From: an uncultured Desulfobacter sp.
Lineage (GTDB): Bacteria > Desulfobacterota > Desulfobacteria > Desulfobacterales > Desulfobacteraceae
Reading direction: 5' to 3'
Length of the DNA: 64,000 nt
Assembly (NCBI RefSeq): GCF_963664415.1
Contig: NZ_OY761443.1
Location: 124,001-188,000 of the forward strand
Made by a program: the position numbers and the translations under genes. The notes under the pieces were generated by a model. That model ran no database searches and was not told the origin of the DNA. It worked only from the letters and a program-made list of their open reading frames with translations. The stretch's first letter is position 1. Every line of letters starts with the position of its first letter. Shown piece by piece: positions 1-8,656 of this stretch.

Positions 1-704
1 GGGTGGACCTTGCGCTGTCAGGAGCCATTGATGCCCTGGTCACAGCCCCCATTACCAAAACCGGCCTGAAAATGGCCGGGTCATCATTTCATGGCCATAC
101 AGAATTAATTGCAGATAGAACAGGTACAGACAATTTTGCTATGATGATGGCAGGACCACGTCTGAAAGTAGTTTTAACCACGATTCACATCCCCTTATCC
201 CAGGTATCGAATCTGCTAAGCAGCCAGGAGATAACAAGAATCATCAACCTGACCCAAGACACCCTGATCACAAGATTCGGTATCAATAATCCGAGACTTG
301 CCGTGGCAGGTCTAAATCCCCATGCGGGCGAACAGGGTATGTTTGGCAATCAGGAAGCGGATATCATTTTACCAGCAATAAAAAAGGCACAGGAACAAGG
401 TTTTGATATTACAGGTCCCTACCCGCCGGATACTGTATTTTTCCATGCTGTTGAGGGACGTTTTGATGCTGTTATCTGCATGTATCACGACCAGGGGCTC
501 ATTCCCTTCAAACTGGTGCATTTCAGGGACGGGGTGAACACCACCATCGGGCTTCCCATCATTCGCACATCCGTGGACCACGGTACAGCCTATGACATTG
601 CCTGGACAGGAAAAGCTGACCCATATAGCATGAAAGAGGCCATTAAAATGGCGGCTGTCCAGGCGGTTAATCAAAAAAAATACGGCATGAATAATGGCAA
701 ATGA
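1..704 (+). CDS. pdxA: 4-hydroxythreonine-4-phosphate dehydrogenase PdxA, C-terminal part
   Basis: The gene is cut by the left edge; the reading frame is already open at base 3 and 233 residues remain of a family usually near 330. PdxA oxidises 4-phosphohydroxy-L-threonine in the deoxyxylulose-dependent pyridoxal phosphate pathway. Seen: APITKTGLKMAG and the metal-binding HGHTE near the start, then AVAGLNPHAGEQG, the MYHDQGLIPFK segment and IRTSVDHGTAYDIA near the end, all hallmarks of the family. The stop codon lies inside the first codons of uvrA (11-base overlap), so the two are probably co-transcribed. The GTG at base 3 is unlikely to be the true start. Confidence 0.93.
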   Translation, partial: VDLALSGAIDALVTAPITKTGLKMAGSSFHGHTELIADRTGTDNFAMMMAGPRLKVVLTTIHIPLSQVSNLLSSQEITRIINLTQDTLITRFGINNPRLAVAGLNPHAGEQGMFGNQEADIILPAIKKAQEQGFDITGPYPPDTVFFHAVEGRFDAVICMYHDQGLIPFKLVHFRDGVNTTIGLPIIRTSVDHGTAYDIAWTGKADPYSMKEAIKMAAVQAVNQKKYGMNNGK

Positions 705-3534
705 TCACATCATAATTAAAGGGGCCAGAACCCATAACCTGAAAAATATTGATGTCAGCATCCCGAAAAACAGTTTGACCGTGATCACCGGACTTTCAGG
801 TTCCGGAAAATCCACCCTGGCCTTTGACACCCTCTATGCCGAAGGCCAAAGACGCTACGTGGAATCTTTATCCACCTATGCCCGCCAATTTTTAGGCCAG
901 ATGGACAAACCGGATGTGGATGCCATCGAGGGGCTTTCCCCCGCCATTGCCATTGAACAAAAGACCGCCTCCCACAACCCAAGATCCACCGTTGGAACCG
1001 TCACGGAAATTTATGACTACCTGCGACTTCTTTTTGCCAGGGCCGGCACCCCCCACTGCCATATCTGCGGCAAACCCATTTCATCTGCATCCATTGACCA
1101 GATTATACAAAACATCCTTAATCCATTGCCTGAAAAGGCGCAGAAAATTATGGTGCTGGCCCCTGTGGTCACAAATAAAAAAGGCGGGCACGCAAAGCTT
1201 ATCCATCACCTTAAAAAAGAAGGATTTGCAAGGGTTAAAATTGACGGAGATGTCTGCTTAATTGAAGATACACCAACCCTTGATAAGAAAAAGGCGCATA
1301 ACATCGATGTTGTGGTGGACCGACTGATTTTAAAACAAGGGATCGAACAGCGGCTGACCGATTCCGTTGAAACGGCACTGACGCTCGCCCAAGGTCAGGT
1401 GATCATAGACAACCTGGACCTGAAAACCCAGACTCTTTTCAGTGAAAACGCCACCTGCCACACCTGCGGCATCTCTTATCCGCAATTTTCTCCTGCCACG
1501 TTTTCCTTTAATTCTCCCCATGGGGCATGCCCCCATTGTGACGGTCTGGGACACCTGACCGAATTCGATCCGGAAAAAATTGTCCCGAACCACCATCTAT
1601 CCCTGCGCCAAGGGGCGGTTTTGCCATGGGCCGGGAAAGATTCTGTTCGCCATATGGAATTTCTGGACGCCTTGGTGACCCATTATAATGAAGATATCTA
1701 CACCCCCTTTAAAGACCTTTCCGCGGATTTCCAAAGGGTTATTCTTCATGGGTCGGGTACCCATAAAATCCCTTTTTATGTTGAACAAGCCGGCAAAAAA
1801 ATTGTCTATGACAAAGCCTTTGAAGGTATAGTTGAGCAACTATCCCGACGTTTTCGGGATACAAAATCAGCCTCTGTCAGGCAAGATCTTGGCAAATATA
1901 TGGGCCGGAAAGTCTGCTCCAAGTGTCATGGGTCCCGCTTGAACCCCGGCGCTTCAGCAGTACAGGTGGCGGAAACAACCATTCAACAGATTACGGCCAT
2001 GTCCGTCAAACACGCTATTGATTTTATAAAGACCCTTCATTTAACAGGCCGGGAAAAAGCAGTGTCTGAATCCATTCTTGCCGAACTGTCCCAACGACTT
2101 TGCTTTCTGGACGATGTGGGTCTTGAATATCTGACCCTTGACCGGTCTGCCGCAACCCTTTCGGGTGGAGAGAGCCAGCGCATCCGCTTGGCCACCCAGA
2201 TCGGTTCAAAACTTTCCGGGGTCCTTTATGTACTTGATGAACCCAGCATCGGTCTCCATCAGCGGGACAATGCCCGTCTGCTACGCACGCTGATGCATCT
2301 AAAGGGCCTGGGCAATACCGTGCTGGTGGTGGAACACGATGAAGAGACCGTGCTGGCTGCAGATCACATTGTTGATGTCGGGCCAAAAGCTGGTATTAAC
2401 GGCGGACAAGTGATGTTTTCAGGCACGCCCGAAGCATTGCTCAAAGAATCCTGCCTTACAGGATTGTATCTGTCCGGAAAAAGAAAAATATCTGTGCCGG
2501 AAACCAGACGAACCAGCACCCAAAAATTTTTAACTGTCCAAAAGGCAAGTGAAAACAACCTTAAAGATATTGATGTCTCTTTCCCCATCGGGTGTTTAAC
2601 CTGTGTAACAGGGGTGTCCGGATCAGGAAAATCGACTCTGGTGCTGTCAACCCTTTATCAAGCCCTTGCAAGCACACTGAACAGATCCGAAAAACCTGTG
2701 GGAAAACATGCTGCCATTTCAGGCATGGAATATATCGACAGGGTGATCCACATTGACCAGTCCCCCATCGGCAAAACCCCGAGATCTAATCCAGGCACCT
2801 ATACAGGGGTCCTCACCCATATTAGGGAATTGTTTGCACAGACACCTGAAGCAAAGGCCCGGGGATACAAAGCCGGGCGGTTCAGTTTTAATATCAAAGG
2901 CGGCAGATGTGAATCCTGTAAAGGGGACGGCATCGTCAAAATTGAAATGCATTTTCTACCTGATGTTTATGTGACCTGTGATGTGTGCAAAGGCATGCAG
3001 TTCAACAAAGAAACCCTTGAAATAAAATACAAAGGAAAAAACATCGCCCAGGTACTGGACATGACCGTGAATCAGGCCCTTGATTTTTTTGACAATATAT
3101 CGTCTATCCGGCACACCCTTGTGACTCTTGTGGAAACAGGGTTGGGATATATCAAACTGGGCCAGGCCGCCACAACACTGTCGGGCGGAGAAGCCCAGCG
3201 CATAAAAATTGCCAGGGAACTGTCTAAGAAAAGTACGGGAAAAACCATTTATATTCTGGATGAACCCACCACAGGCCTGCATACCGATGATATCAAAAAG
3301 CTGTTGGCTGTATTGGACCAACTTGTGGATGCCGGCAACACCGTGGTGGTCATTGAACACCACCTTGATGTCATTAAATGCGCGGATTATGTCATTGATC
3401 TTGGCCCGGAAGGCGGAGACCAGGGCGGACAGATCATTGCCCAGGGCACCCCGGAACAGGTGGCCGGTTCATCGTTGTCCCATACGGGTTTTTACCTGAA
3501 CCGGGTTTTAAAAAATCAGCATTCGTCACAATAA
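694..3534 (+). CDS. uvrA: Excinuclease ABC subunit A
   Basis: UvrA is the dimeric ABC-type ATPase that finds bulky DNA lesions and loads UvrB in nucleotide excision repair. The 946 residues match the normal full length. Seen: an N-terminal Walker A GLSGSGKST near residue 33 and a second, GVSGSGKST, near 641; ABC signatures LSGGESQR (about 489) and LSGGEAQR (about 829); CxxC pairs of the zinc modules near 254/279 (CHTC, CPHC) and 739/763 (CESC, CDVC); and Walker B-type VLDEPSIGLH and ILDEPTTGLH. The ATG lies within the pdxA stop region. The 3' end overlaps the convergent gene by 19 bases. Confidence 0.98.
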   Translation: MANDHIIIKGARTHNLKNIDVSIPKNSLTVITGLSGSGKSTLAFDTLYAEGQRRYVESLSTYARQFLGQMDKPDVDAIEGLSPAIAIEQKTASHNPRSTVGTVTEIYDYLRLLFARAGTPHCHICGKPISSASIDQIIQNILNPLPEKAQKIMVLAPVVTNKKGGHAKLIHHLKKEGFARVKIDGDVCLIEDTPTLDKKKAHNIDVVVDRLILKQGIEQRLTDSVETALTLAQGQVIIDNLDLKTQTLFSENATCHTCGISYPQFSPATFSFNSPHGACPHCDGLGHLTEFDPEKIVPNHHLSLRQGAVLPWAGKDSVRHMEFLDALVTHYNEDIYTPFKDLSADFQRVILHGSGTHKIPFYVEQAGKKIVYDKAFEGIVEQLSRRFRDTKSASVRQDLGKYMGRKVCSKCHGSRLNPGASAVQVAETTIQQITAMSVKHAIDFIKTLHLTGREKAVSESILAELSQRLCFLDDVGLEYLTLDRSAATLSGGESQRIRLATQIGSKLSGVLYVLDEPSIGLHQRDNARLLRTLMHLKGLGNTVLVVEHDEETVLAADHIVDVGPKAGINGGQVMFSGTPEALLKESCLTGLYLSGKRKISVPETRRTSTQKFLTVQKASENNLKDIDVSFPIGCLTCVTGVSGSGKSTLVLSTLYQALASTLNRSEKPVGKHAAISGMEYIDRVIHIDQSPIGKTPRSNPGTYTGVLTHIRELFAQTPEAKARGYKAGRFSFNIKGGRCESCKGDGIVKIEMHFLPDVYVTCDVCKGMQFNKETLEIKYKGKNIAQVLDMTVNQALDFFDNISSIRHTLVTLVETGLGYIKLGQAATTLSGGEAQRIKIARELSKKSTGKTIYILDEPTTGLHTDDIKKLLAVLDQLVDAGNTVVVIEHHLDVIKCADYVIDLGPEGGDQGGQIIAQGTPEQVAGSSLSHTGFYLNRVLKNQHSSQ

Positions 3535-4073
3535 TTTTCCACCATACAGGATCCGTCCACCAGGCAGGCAAAAGCGATCTTTTCTGCCTGACTGCGCCTT
3601 TTGGCAGACACTGTTTCAAATTCATCCGGTAAAGAAGTTATCATATCATGATCTGGCCCGGGAATGGCGGACATCCCCTCCCCTTGGACCTTTCCGGTTT
3701 CTCCTGAAATCAGTTCAGCATCCTGGCCATTGGTAACAACCACAAAAGGGATCTGGTAATCAAAGATCAGCCGCGACAATGCCAGGGTCGGCAGCCGCCG
3801 AGTCACAAGAGAGCCTGGGGCATAGTTGATCATCATAACCGCACGTTGATTCCTGTAAACCAGAAAATCAGCAGTAACAACCGCACTGCGGTCACCGGTG
3901 TGGATTGTTATTTCCCGTCCCGCCTCAATCTTTGATTTATCAAACCCCAGCTCGTTCACCAGATGCCGGGCAATTTGCTGGCGGTACCGTTCATCGTGGG
4001 TGTCCGTAATCGTTTTGCCACTTAAAAAATCAACAAGTTCACCAAGAATCAGGTGGTGGGAATTTTCATTCAT
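3516..4073 (-). CDS. Stand-alone protein related to the type I restriction enzyme R N-terminal domain
   Basis: A 185-residue protein that resembles the N-terminal nuclease-like domain of HsdR subunits (HSDR_N family) without the helicase part or neighbouring hsdM/hsdS genes. Seen: a helical start, then EAGREITIHTGDRSAVVTAD followed by FLVYRNQRAVMMINYAPGS and IPFVVVTNGQDAELIS, the order of beta strands expected in a PD-(D/E)xK fold. The usual catalytic lysine looks like QRAVMMIN, with no clear E-x-K, so activity is doubtful. Related solo proteins are common in deltaproteobacteria and are probably not restriction enzymes. Its last 19 bases overlap the uvrA tail. Function unknown. Confidence 0.7.
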   Translation of the reverse strand: MNENSHHLILGELVDFLSGKTITDTHDERYRQQIARHLVNELGFDKSKIEAGREITIHTGDRSAVVTADFLVYRNQRAVMMINYAPGSLVTRRLPTLALSRLIFDYQIPFVVVTNGQDAELISGETGKVQGEGMSAIPGPDHDMITSLPDEFETVSAKRRSQAEKIAFACLVDGSCMVENYCDEC

Positions 4074-4166
4074 AGCGTCCCCTTTAAATTTTGATTAGAT
4101 ATTGACCTTATATGCAGAAAAACATTATGAATGCCATAAAAAATTATTAAAAAGGGTGTATCAGTC

Positions 4167-5117
4167 ATGCTGGATTTTCTTCCCTCCCCGGTTAAGGGGG
4201 CGCTTTCATTTATTGGATATTTACTCAACACCATTTGTTTGACTGTGCCTTTGATTTTAACATCTATTTTAAAATCTATAATCCCCTTTAAAGGGTTAAT
4301 TGTGTTGCTGGACAAATTCCTTATTTGGATTGCAACTCTGTGGATCAGTATCAACGGCCTAAATTGTGATCTGTTCAACAAAATAGACTGGCAGGTGAAC
4401 GGGTTGACCCAGCTGAAAAAAAAGGACTGGTATCTTGTCATCTCCAACCACCAGTCCTGGGTTGACATTCTGGTACTGCAAAAAATTTTTAACCGTAAAA
4501 TCCCCATGCTGAAATTTTTCCTGAAAAAAGAACTAATCTGGGTACCTTTTTTAGGCCTTGCCTGGTGGGCCCTGGATTTTCCGTTCATGAAACGCTATTC
4601 AAAAAAATTTCTTGAAGCAAATCCCCACCTGAAAGGGAAGGATCTTGAAAGGACCCGCAAGGCGTGTGAAAAATTCAAGCATACCCCGGTGTCAGTGATG
4701 AATTTTGTGGAAGGCACCCGGTTTACCCCGGAAAAACATAAACGCCAAAACTCACCCTTTGCCCGTCTTCTTTTACCCAAGGCAGGGGGCATTGCCTTTG
4801 TACTTGGCTCCATGGGCGAATACCTTCACAATATTGTCAATGTCGCGATCGCCTATCCGGACGGGGTGCCGACCTTCTGGGATTACATTTCAGGCAAAAC
4901 AAAACAGATCATAGTGGACGTGGACGTATTCCCTGTAAACGAAAGGTTGATCGGTGATTATTTTAATAATGATGGGTATAAGCAACAATTCTGTGATTGG
5001 CTCAATCAAATCTGGCAGGAGAAGGATAAAAAACTGAAAGAACTGCTTTTTTATGACCAGCCAGACCAGTCCCCGGCCTGGTCTGGACAATCACATGTAA
5101 AAAAACTCAAAAATTAA
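4167..5117 (+). CDS. PlsC-type 1-acyl-glycerophosphate acyltransferase (YihG-like)
   Basis: A 316-residue membrane-associated acyltransferase, probably acylating lysophospholipid. Seen: a hydrophobic stretch at residues 18-45, the catalytic block NHQSWVD near residue 94 (H and D of the HX4D motif), FPFMKRYSKK, and FVEGTRFTPEK near 182, the substrate-binding EGTR block. The length and the FVEGTRFTPEK form fit the YihG/LCLAT branch better than the short PlsC enzymes. It stands alone, 93 bases after the divergent restriction-like gene. Its last codons contain a strong hairpin (5062-5088). Confidence 0.85.
   Translation: MLDFLPSPVKGALSFIGYLLNTICLTVPLILTSILKSIIPFKGLIVLLDKFLIWIATLWISINGLNCDLFNKIDWQVNGLTQLKKKDWYLVISNHQSWVDILVLQKIFNRKIPMLKFFLKKELIWVPFLGLAWWALDFPFMKRYSKKFLEANPHLKGKDLERTRKACEKFKHTPVSVMNFVEGTRFTPEKHKRQNSPFARLLLPKAGGIAFVLGSMGEYLHNIVNVAIAYPDGVPTFWDYISGKTKQIIVDVDVFPVNERLIGDYFNNDGYKQQFCDWLNQIWQEKDKKLKELLFYDQPDQSPAWSGQSHVKKLKN
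5062..5088 (+). other. Intragenic inverted repeat at the 3' end of the acyltransferase gene
   Basis: CCAGACCAG is followed after a short loop by CCTGGTCTGG, a near-perfect stem just before the stop codon. It codes for part of a Pro/Asp/Gln/Ser-rich tail. No run of T follows, so a classical intrinsic terminator is not supported; it may protect the mRNA end or be chance. Confidence 0.4.
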
Positions 5118-5286
5118 GGGTTTCCCTGATAGACATCTATTCAGGTCGATGATAAGCAATTGACCAGAGTTTAAGCTTCACGTTTTCTTGATTTTCCGGT
5201 TTTGTGCCAACGGGAAAATAGGTTGAATGAGCCATTTTACATAGCGATATGCGCATCTTGTATATAAAATAAGAACGGAAATATTA

Positions 5287-6003
5287 ATGTCAAAGTTTGA
5301 AGAATCACGATGGGCCGACAGCGAATTTTCCCGAAACTATAGAGATGAGGCAAATGTTTATCTACCTTTTCGACGCGAATTTATTGAAATTACAAAATCA
5401 CTCTATGCCTATTTCATCGACGCAAAGAGTGAAGCCAGCGTATTAGACTTAGGCTGTGGAGACGCTTTGTTCATACAGGAATTAATAAAAACATTTTCCC
5501 CTAAAAGTATAACACTTGTAGACGGATCAAATGAAATGCTGGAAGAGGCCCAAAGACGTTTAGGGAAAAAGGCAAATTTCAATTTTATTCAGGCAAGTTT
5601 CCAAAGTTTACTTAGCGGCGAGCTATTGAACCAAAATTTCGATTTTGTTTATTCTTCACTGGCTATTCATCATCTATCCTTTGAGGAGAAGAAACAGTTA
5701 TATTCATATATTTATAGGCTCTTATCTCCAGGTGGGAGCTTCGTACATTATGATGTTGTTGTTCCGCCCTCGAAAAAAATTGAAAGTTGGTTTTTATCAC
5801 TCTGGCGTCAATGGATAAAAAAACATCCGGACAAAGAAATGAGTAAAAAATTACTTGAAATTCCTGAACAATATAAAAGAAATACAGACAACATTCCGGA
5901 CACGCTTGGTTCGCAGCTACAAGCTTTAAAACAAATTGGATTTAAAGAGGTTGACTGCTATTTCAAACATGGAATTTTCAGCTTGTTTGGTGGTTTCAAA
6001 TAG
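5287..6003 (+). CDS. Class I SAM-dependent methyltransferase
   Basis: A 238-residue Rossmann-fold methyltransferase with unknown substrate. Seen: motif I VLDLGCGDALF near residue 53, an acidic motif II end (TLVDGSNEMLEEA near 78), NFDFVYSSLAIHHLS as motif IV (about 118), and LLSPGGSFVHYD as motif V (about 150). The body is clearly more AT-rich than the flanking genes (many AAA, TTA and ATA codons), and it lies next to a group II intron remnant, which suggests later arrival. The start ATG follows an A-rich leader (aacggaaatatta) with a weak ribosome site. Confidence 0.85.
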   Translation: MSKFEESRWADSEFSRNYRDEANVYLPFRREFIEITKSLYAYFIDAKSEASVLDLGCGDALFIQELIKTFSPKSITLVDGSNEMLEEAQRRLGKKANFNFIQASFQSLLSGELLNQNFDFVYSSLAIHHLSFEEKKQLYSYIYRLLSPGGSFVHYDVVVPPSKKIESWFLSLWRQWIKKHPDKEMSKKLLEIPEQYKRNTDNIPDTLGSQLQALKQIGFKEVDCYFKHGIFSLFGGFK

Positions 6004-6064
6004 CTATTTTGGGAAATAAAAAGATAATCGGGATAGGACTCCCCATCACTGAGGAGCCCTCCCA

Positions 6065-6475
6065 GGTGAGTAGCCCGGGGGAGTCTCACCCCCAGGCTCT
6101 CTCAAAACCGGACGTGAACCTTTCGATTCATACGGCTCCCATTGTCCAGCCACAAAACATGGCATTGCTTGATCCAAAGAATTCCTCCCATTGCTGGTTG
6201 ATCCCTCGCATCAAGCCGGACAATGCAACCCCTTCGCTCCACCCCAATTACAGAGACTTCAACACTACTACGAGTTGCTCCGCCCCTGTGCTCCGCTTTG
6301 GTACTCTGATCCTTGTGGGGCTTCCACTTGGATTTCTCCCTTATCAATAAAATATCTTTCAGGCATGGCAATAGCCACCCATTTGACTTTGGGCATGCGC
6401 CAATATCTTTTGCGGGCATTGCCGCAAAGCACAGTATCTCCATCCCTGCCTACCTATGGCGTATCCCCACAAAGG
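6065..6475 (-). mobile_element. Group II intron remnant without a reverse transcriptase ORF (minus strand)
   Basis: Read on the minus strand, the low-coordinate end carries a domain V-like hairpin at 6104-6138: AGCCG...GAATC-GAAA-GGTTC with the usual two-base bulge, then CGGTT. It is followed by a domain VI-like hairpin at 6066-6103, AGCCTGGGGG / CCCCCGGGCT, with an unpaired A just after the stem as branch-point candidate. The preceding 200 bases resemble the leader that usually precedes the intron-encoded reverse transcriptase (a frame reading SVEVSVIGVERRGC), but no reverse transcriptase is present, so domain IV appears deleted. The upstream limit is a guess; a GTGTG near 6475 could be the intron 5' end. 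Confidence 0.6.
6104..6138 (-). ncRNA. Group II intron domain V hairpin
   Basis: A 35-base hairpin with a GAAA tetraloop, the AGC catalytic-triad position at the base, a 5-bp upper stem and a CG bulge. One base pair of the lower stem (T opposite C) is lost compared with the usual form, consistent with decay. It lies immediately upstream (minus strand) of the domain VI-like hairpin. Confidence 0.6.
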
Positions 6476-7181
6476 GAACACACCCAAAAGGCATAAAAAG
6501 AATGGGAGAAGCGCAGCGGCCGGCAACAGAAACAATTTTACCGGGCTCGGGCCGCCATTGGAAAAACTGCCACATGGGGTCTGTTTGGCGGGAATCATTG
6601 AAAGTAATTTGAATGTTTGCTTCATCCGCATTAAAGGAAAAACTGTTTAAAGGTATGGATAACCCCTTGCCAATCGCCTTGATATAGGCCTCTTTCAGGG
6701 TCCAGATATCAAAAAATAACTTTTTTTTTTCAGTCTCTGGTACCTTTGAGACAAGTTCTGCCTCAGCAGGAGAAAAAAATCGGTTGGCAATAGAAATGTC
6801 TGTGTGCCGCCCCACATCTTCCACATCCACGCCCACGGTATCATTCCGGCCCACGGCACAGACCGCAGCGCCATGGCTATGGGATAGATTGAAATGAATA
6901 TCCGGCATTTGCGCAAGAAAGGGTTTGCCATGTTCATTGACCGAAAAACGAAGAGATTTGGGTTCCTGTCCGGTCGCTTCGGCGATCAAATACCGTACCA
7001 GTGCTCTGGATACCAAGCTTAAATGACGGTCTGATTGTTTCATGTACCGGTCTGCCTTTTGGATTTCAGCAGGGCTAAGGCAGTGTCTGTATTGTTTCAA
7101 AAGATAGGGATCTGATATCTGGTCTGCCCGGGTGTAGAATACATGAATCTGGCCGGAATCCGGAAGGAACGGTTTTATCAT
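6450..7181 (-). CDS. 4'-phosphopantetheinyl transferase, Sfp/AcpT type
   Basis: A 243-residue enzyme that would move the phosphopantetheine arm from coenzyme A to a carrier protein. Seen: FNLSHSHGAAVCAVG near residue 97, the Mg-binding GVDVEDVG at 117-124, and WTLKEAYIKAIGKG at 160-173 with the third acidic ligand. The length is typical, but the last 20-25 residues (after VSVAGR) are unlike family members and run into the group II intron remnant, so the original C terminus may have been replaced. No carrier protein or synthase gene is nearby. Confidence 0.85.
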   Translation of the reverse strand: MIKPFLPDSGQIHVFYTRADQISDPYLLKQYRHCLSPAEIQKADRYMKQSDRHLSLVSRALVRYLIAEATGQEPKSLRFSVNEHGKPFLAQMPDIHFNLSHSHGAAVCAVGRNDTVGVDVEDVGRHTDISIANRFFSPAEAELVSKVPETEKKKLFFDIWTLKEAYIKAIGKGLSIPLNSFSFNADEANIQITFNDSRQTDPMWQFFQWRPEPGKIVSVAGRCASPILFMPFGCVPFVGIRHR

Positions 7182-7483
7182 AATTGAGCCTTGTTATTTT
7201 TTTATTTTTCGTTCAGACGCTACCATTAAAAAAATCTTTGTTGCGCTTTAAATCCATAAACCCAAGACATTTGACGTTATGTTTACCGATGGGTTAATTA
7301 TGTCATCATTTGGATAATTTTGGGAATCAAACTTGAAAAGCGATGTTAAGCAAGTTATTCTTCTAAGTTGAGTCGATTTTTGCCTGTTTTAAAAATTTGA
7401 GGCCCAAACATAAAAATTGAAATTCAATTTTTTATGCAGGAACGTACATGGATTTATAGTTTAGTTAGGATAACAAAAGCAAG
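7182..7483. other. AT-rich intergenic region between divergent genes
   Basis: About 300 bases between the phosphopantetheinyl transferase (left) and the Fe-alcohol dehydrogenase (right). I see no ORF, tRNA or strong hairpin. It must hold both promoters, but no match to the sigma-54 spacing (GG-N10-GC) is present and no convincing sigma-70 pair stands out. Confidence 0.5.
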
Positions 7484-8656
7484 ATGCAGTCCGTTTTAAA
7501 ATCAGATCGTTGCGGAGATATTTTAAAATTTTCCGTCCCCGAAATTTTTTTTGGCAGAAAAAGCCTTAGATACGCCGGTATGAGCGCCAAACGAATGGGA
7601 GCAGAAAAAATATTTCTGGTCTCTGATTCAGGTCTTGAAAAAACCGGATGGGTGGAAAAACTACTTGACATCCTGGCCCAGGAACAACTTAACTGGGTCT
7701 ATTATTCAGATGTTGATTCCAACCCCAGGGACTGGCAGATCCAACAGGGGGCAGAACTCTACAAAGACAAAAACTGTGATGTCGTCATGGCCATAGGCGG
7801 TGGCAGCCCCATGGACGCCGCAAAGGGGATTGCGCTTGTGGCCAGCAACGGCGGCCGAGTGAACGACTATGAAGGGGCCAACCAGATCCGTGATCCCCTA
7901 CCACCCATGATATTTATCCCATCAACCGCCAGCAGCGGATCTGACATTTCCCAGTTTGCCATTATCACGGACATGGAACGCCGGGTGAAGATGTCCATCA
8001 TCAGCCGAACGCTTGTACCCAACATCTCTATCATTGATCCGGAACTTCTGACCACCAAATCCAGGGAACTTATCATCGCCGCCGCTTTAGATGCGCTGTC
8101 CCATGCCGTTGAAGCCCATGTCTCCCGGATTGCCTCCCCCATGACCGAAGTCCACTCCCTTAAAGCCATTGAACAAATCTTCCACCATCTGCCCGCAGCC
8201 CTTGAAACCCGATCCATCAAGGACCTTGAAAAACTGAGCATGGCCGGCACCTCTGCGGCAATGGCATTCAGCAATGCCAGTCTGGGCATGGATCATGCGC
8301 TGGCTCACTCCCTTGGCGGAGTTTTGGATACGGTCCACGGCATCATCCATCCTATTCTCCTGCCTCAGGTCATGCGGTTCAACCTTGAGTCCAGTACCGA
8401 CAAAATCGCCCAAATCGGCCGGGTTATTCTAGACAAAACCCTTTCAACACCTGAGGAAACCGCCTTAGCAGGTATTGAAAGGCTGGAAGAGTATTTTAAA
8501 AGTCTTAAGGTCTCAACAAAATTAAGGGATATCGTACCCGACCGATCCAAACTCCAAAGAGTCTGTGAGATGGCCGCCCTGGACACCTGTCTGCTGAGCA
8601 ATCCAAGAAGTGCCAGTGTGCAGGAGATGCTCGAAATCTGTGAAAAGGTATGGTGA
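7484..8656 (+). CDS. Iron-containing alcohol dehydrogenase (group III)
   Basis: A 390-residue NAD(P)-dependent Fe-ADH. Seen: GGGSPMDAAKG near residue 105 (nucleotide loop), PSTASSGSDISQ, and the metal ligand region with DALSHAVEAH near 203 and MDHALAHSLGG near 270, then VHGIIHPILLP near 285. Its substrate cannot be read from sequence; short-chain alcohols are typical. The stop overlaps the start of the sensor kinase by 7 bases, so the dehydrogenase is translated with the two-component system that follows, suggesting it is the controlled function or part of the sensed pathway. Confidence 0.93.
   Translation: MQSVLKSDRCGDILKFSVPEIFFGRKSLRYAGMSAKRMGAEKIFLVSDSGLEKTGWVEKLLDILAQEQLNWVYYSDVDSNPRDWQIQQGAELYKDKNCDVVMAIGGGSPMDAAKGIALVASNGGRVNDYEGANQIRDPLPPMIFIPSTASSGSDISQFAIITDMERRVKMSIISRTLVPNISIIDPELLTTKSRELIIAAALDALSHAVEAHVSRIASPMTEVHSLKAIEQIFHHLPAALETRSIKDLEKLSMAGTSAAMAFSNASLGMDHALAHSLGGVLDTVHGIIHPILLPQVMRFNLESSTDKIAQIGRVILDKTLSTPEETALAGIERLEEYFKSLKVSTKLRDIVPDRSKLQRVCEMAALDTCLLSNPRSASVQEMLEICEKVW

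Noticed and set aside
6191..6496. Plus-strand ORF of 101 residues in the intron remnant region
   Set aside because: It is antisense to the intron leader and the phosphopantetheinyl transferase tail, has no ribosome site, and matches the kind of spurious frame often called in such intron leaders.
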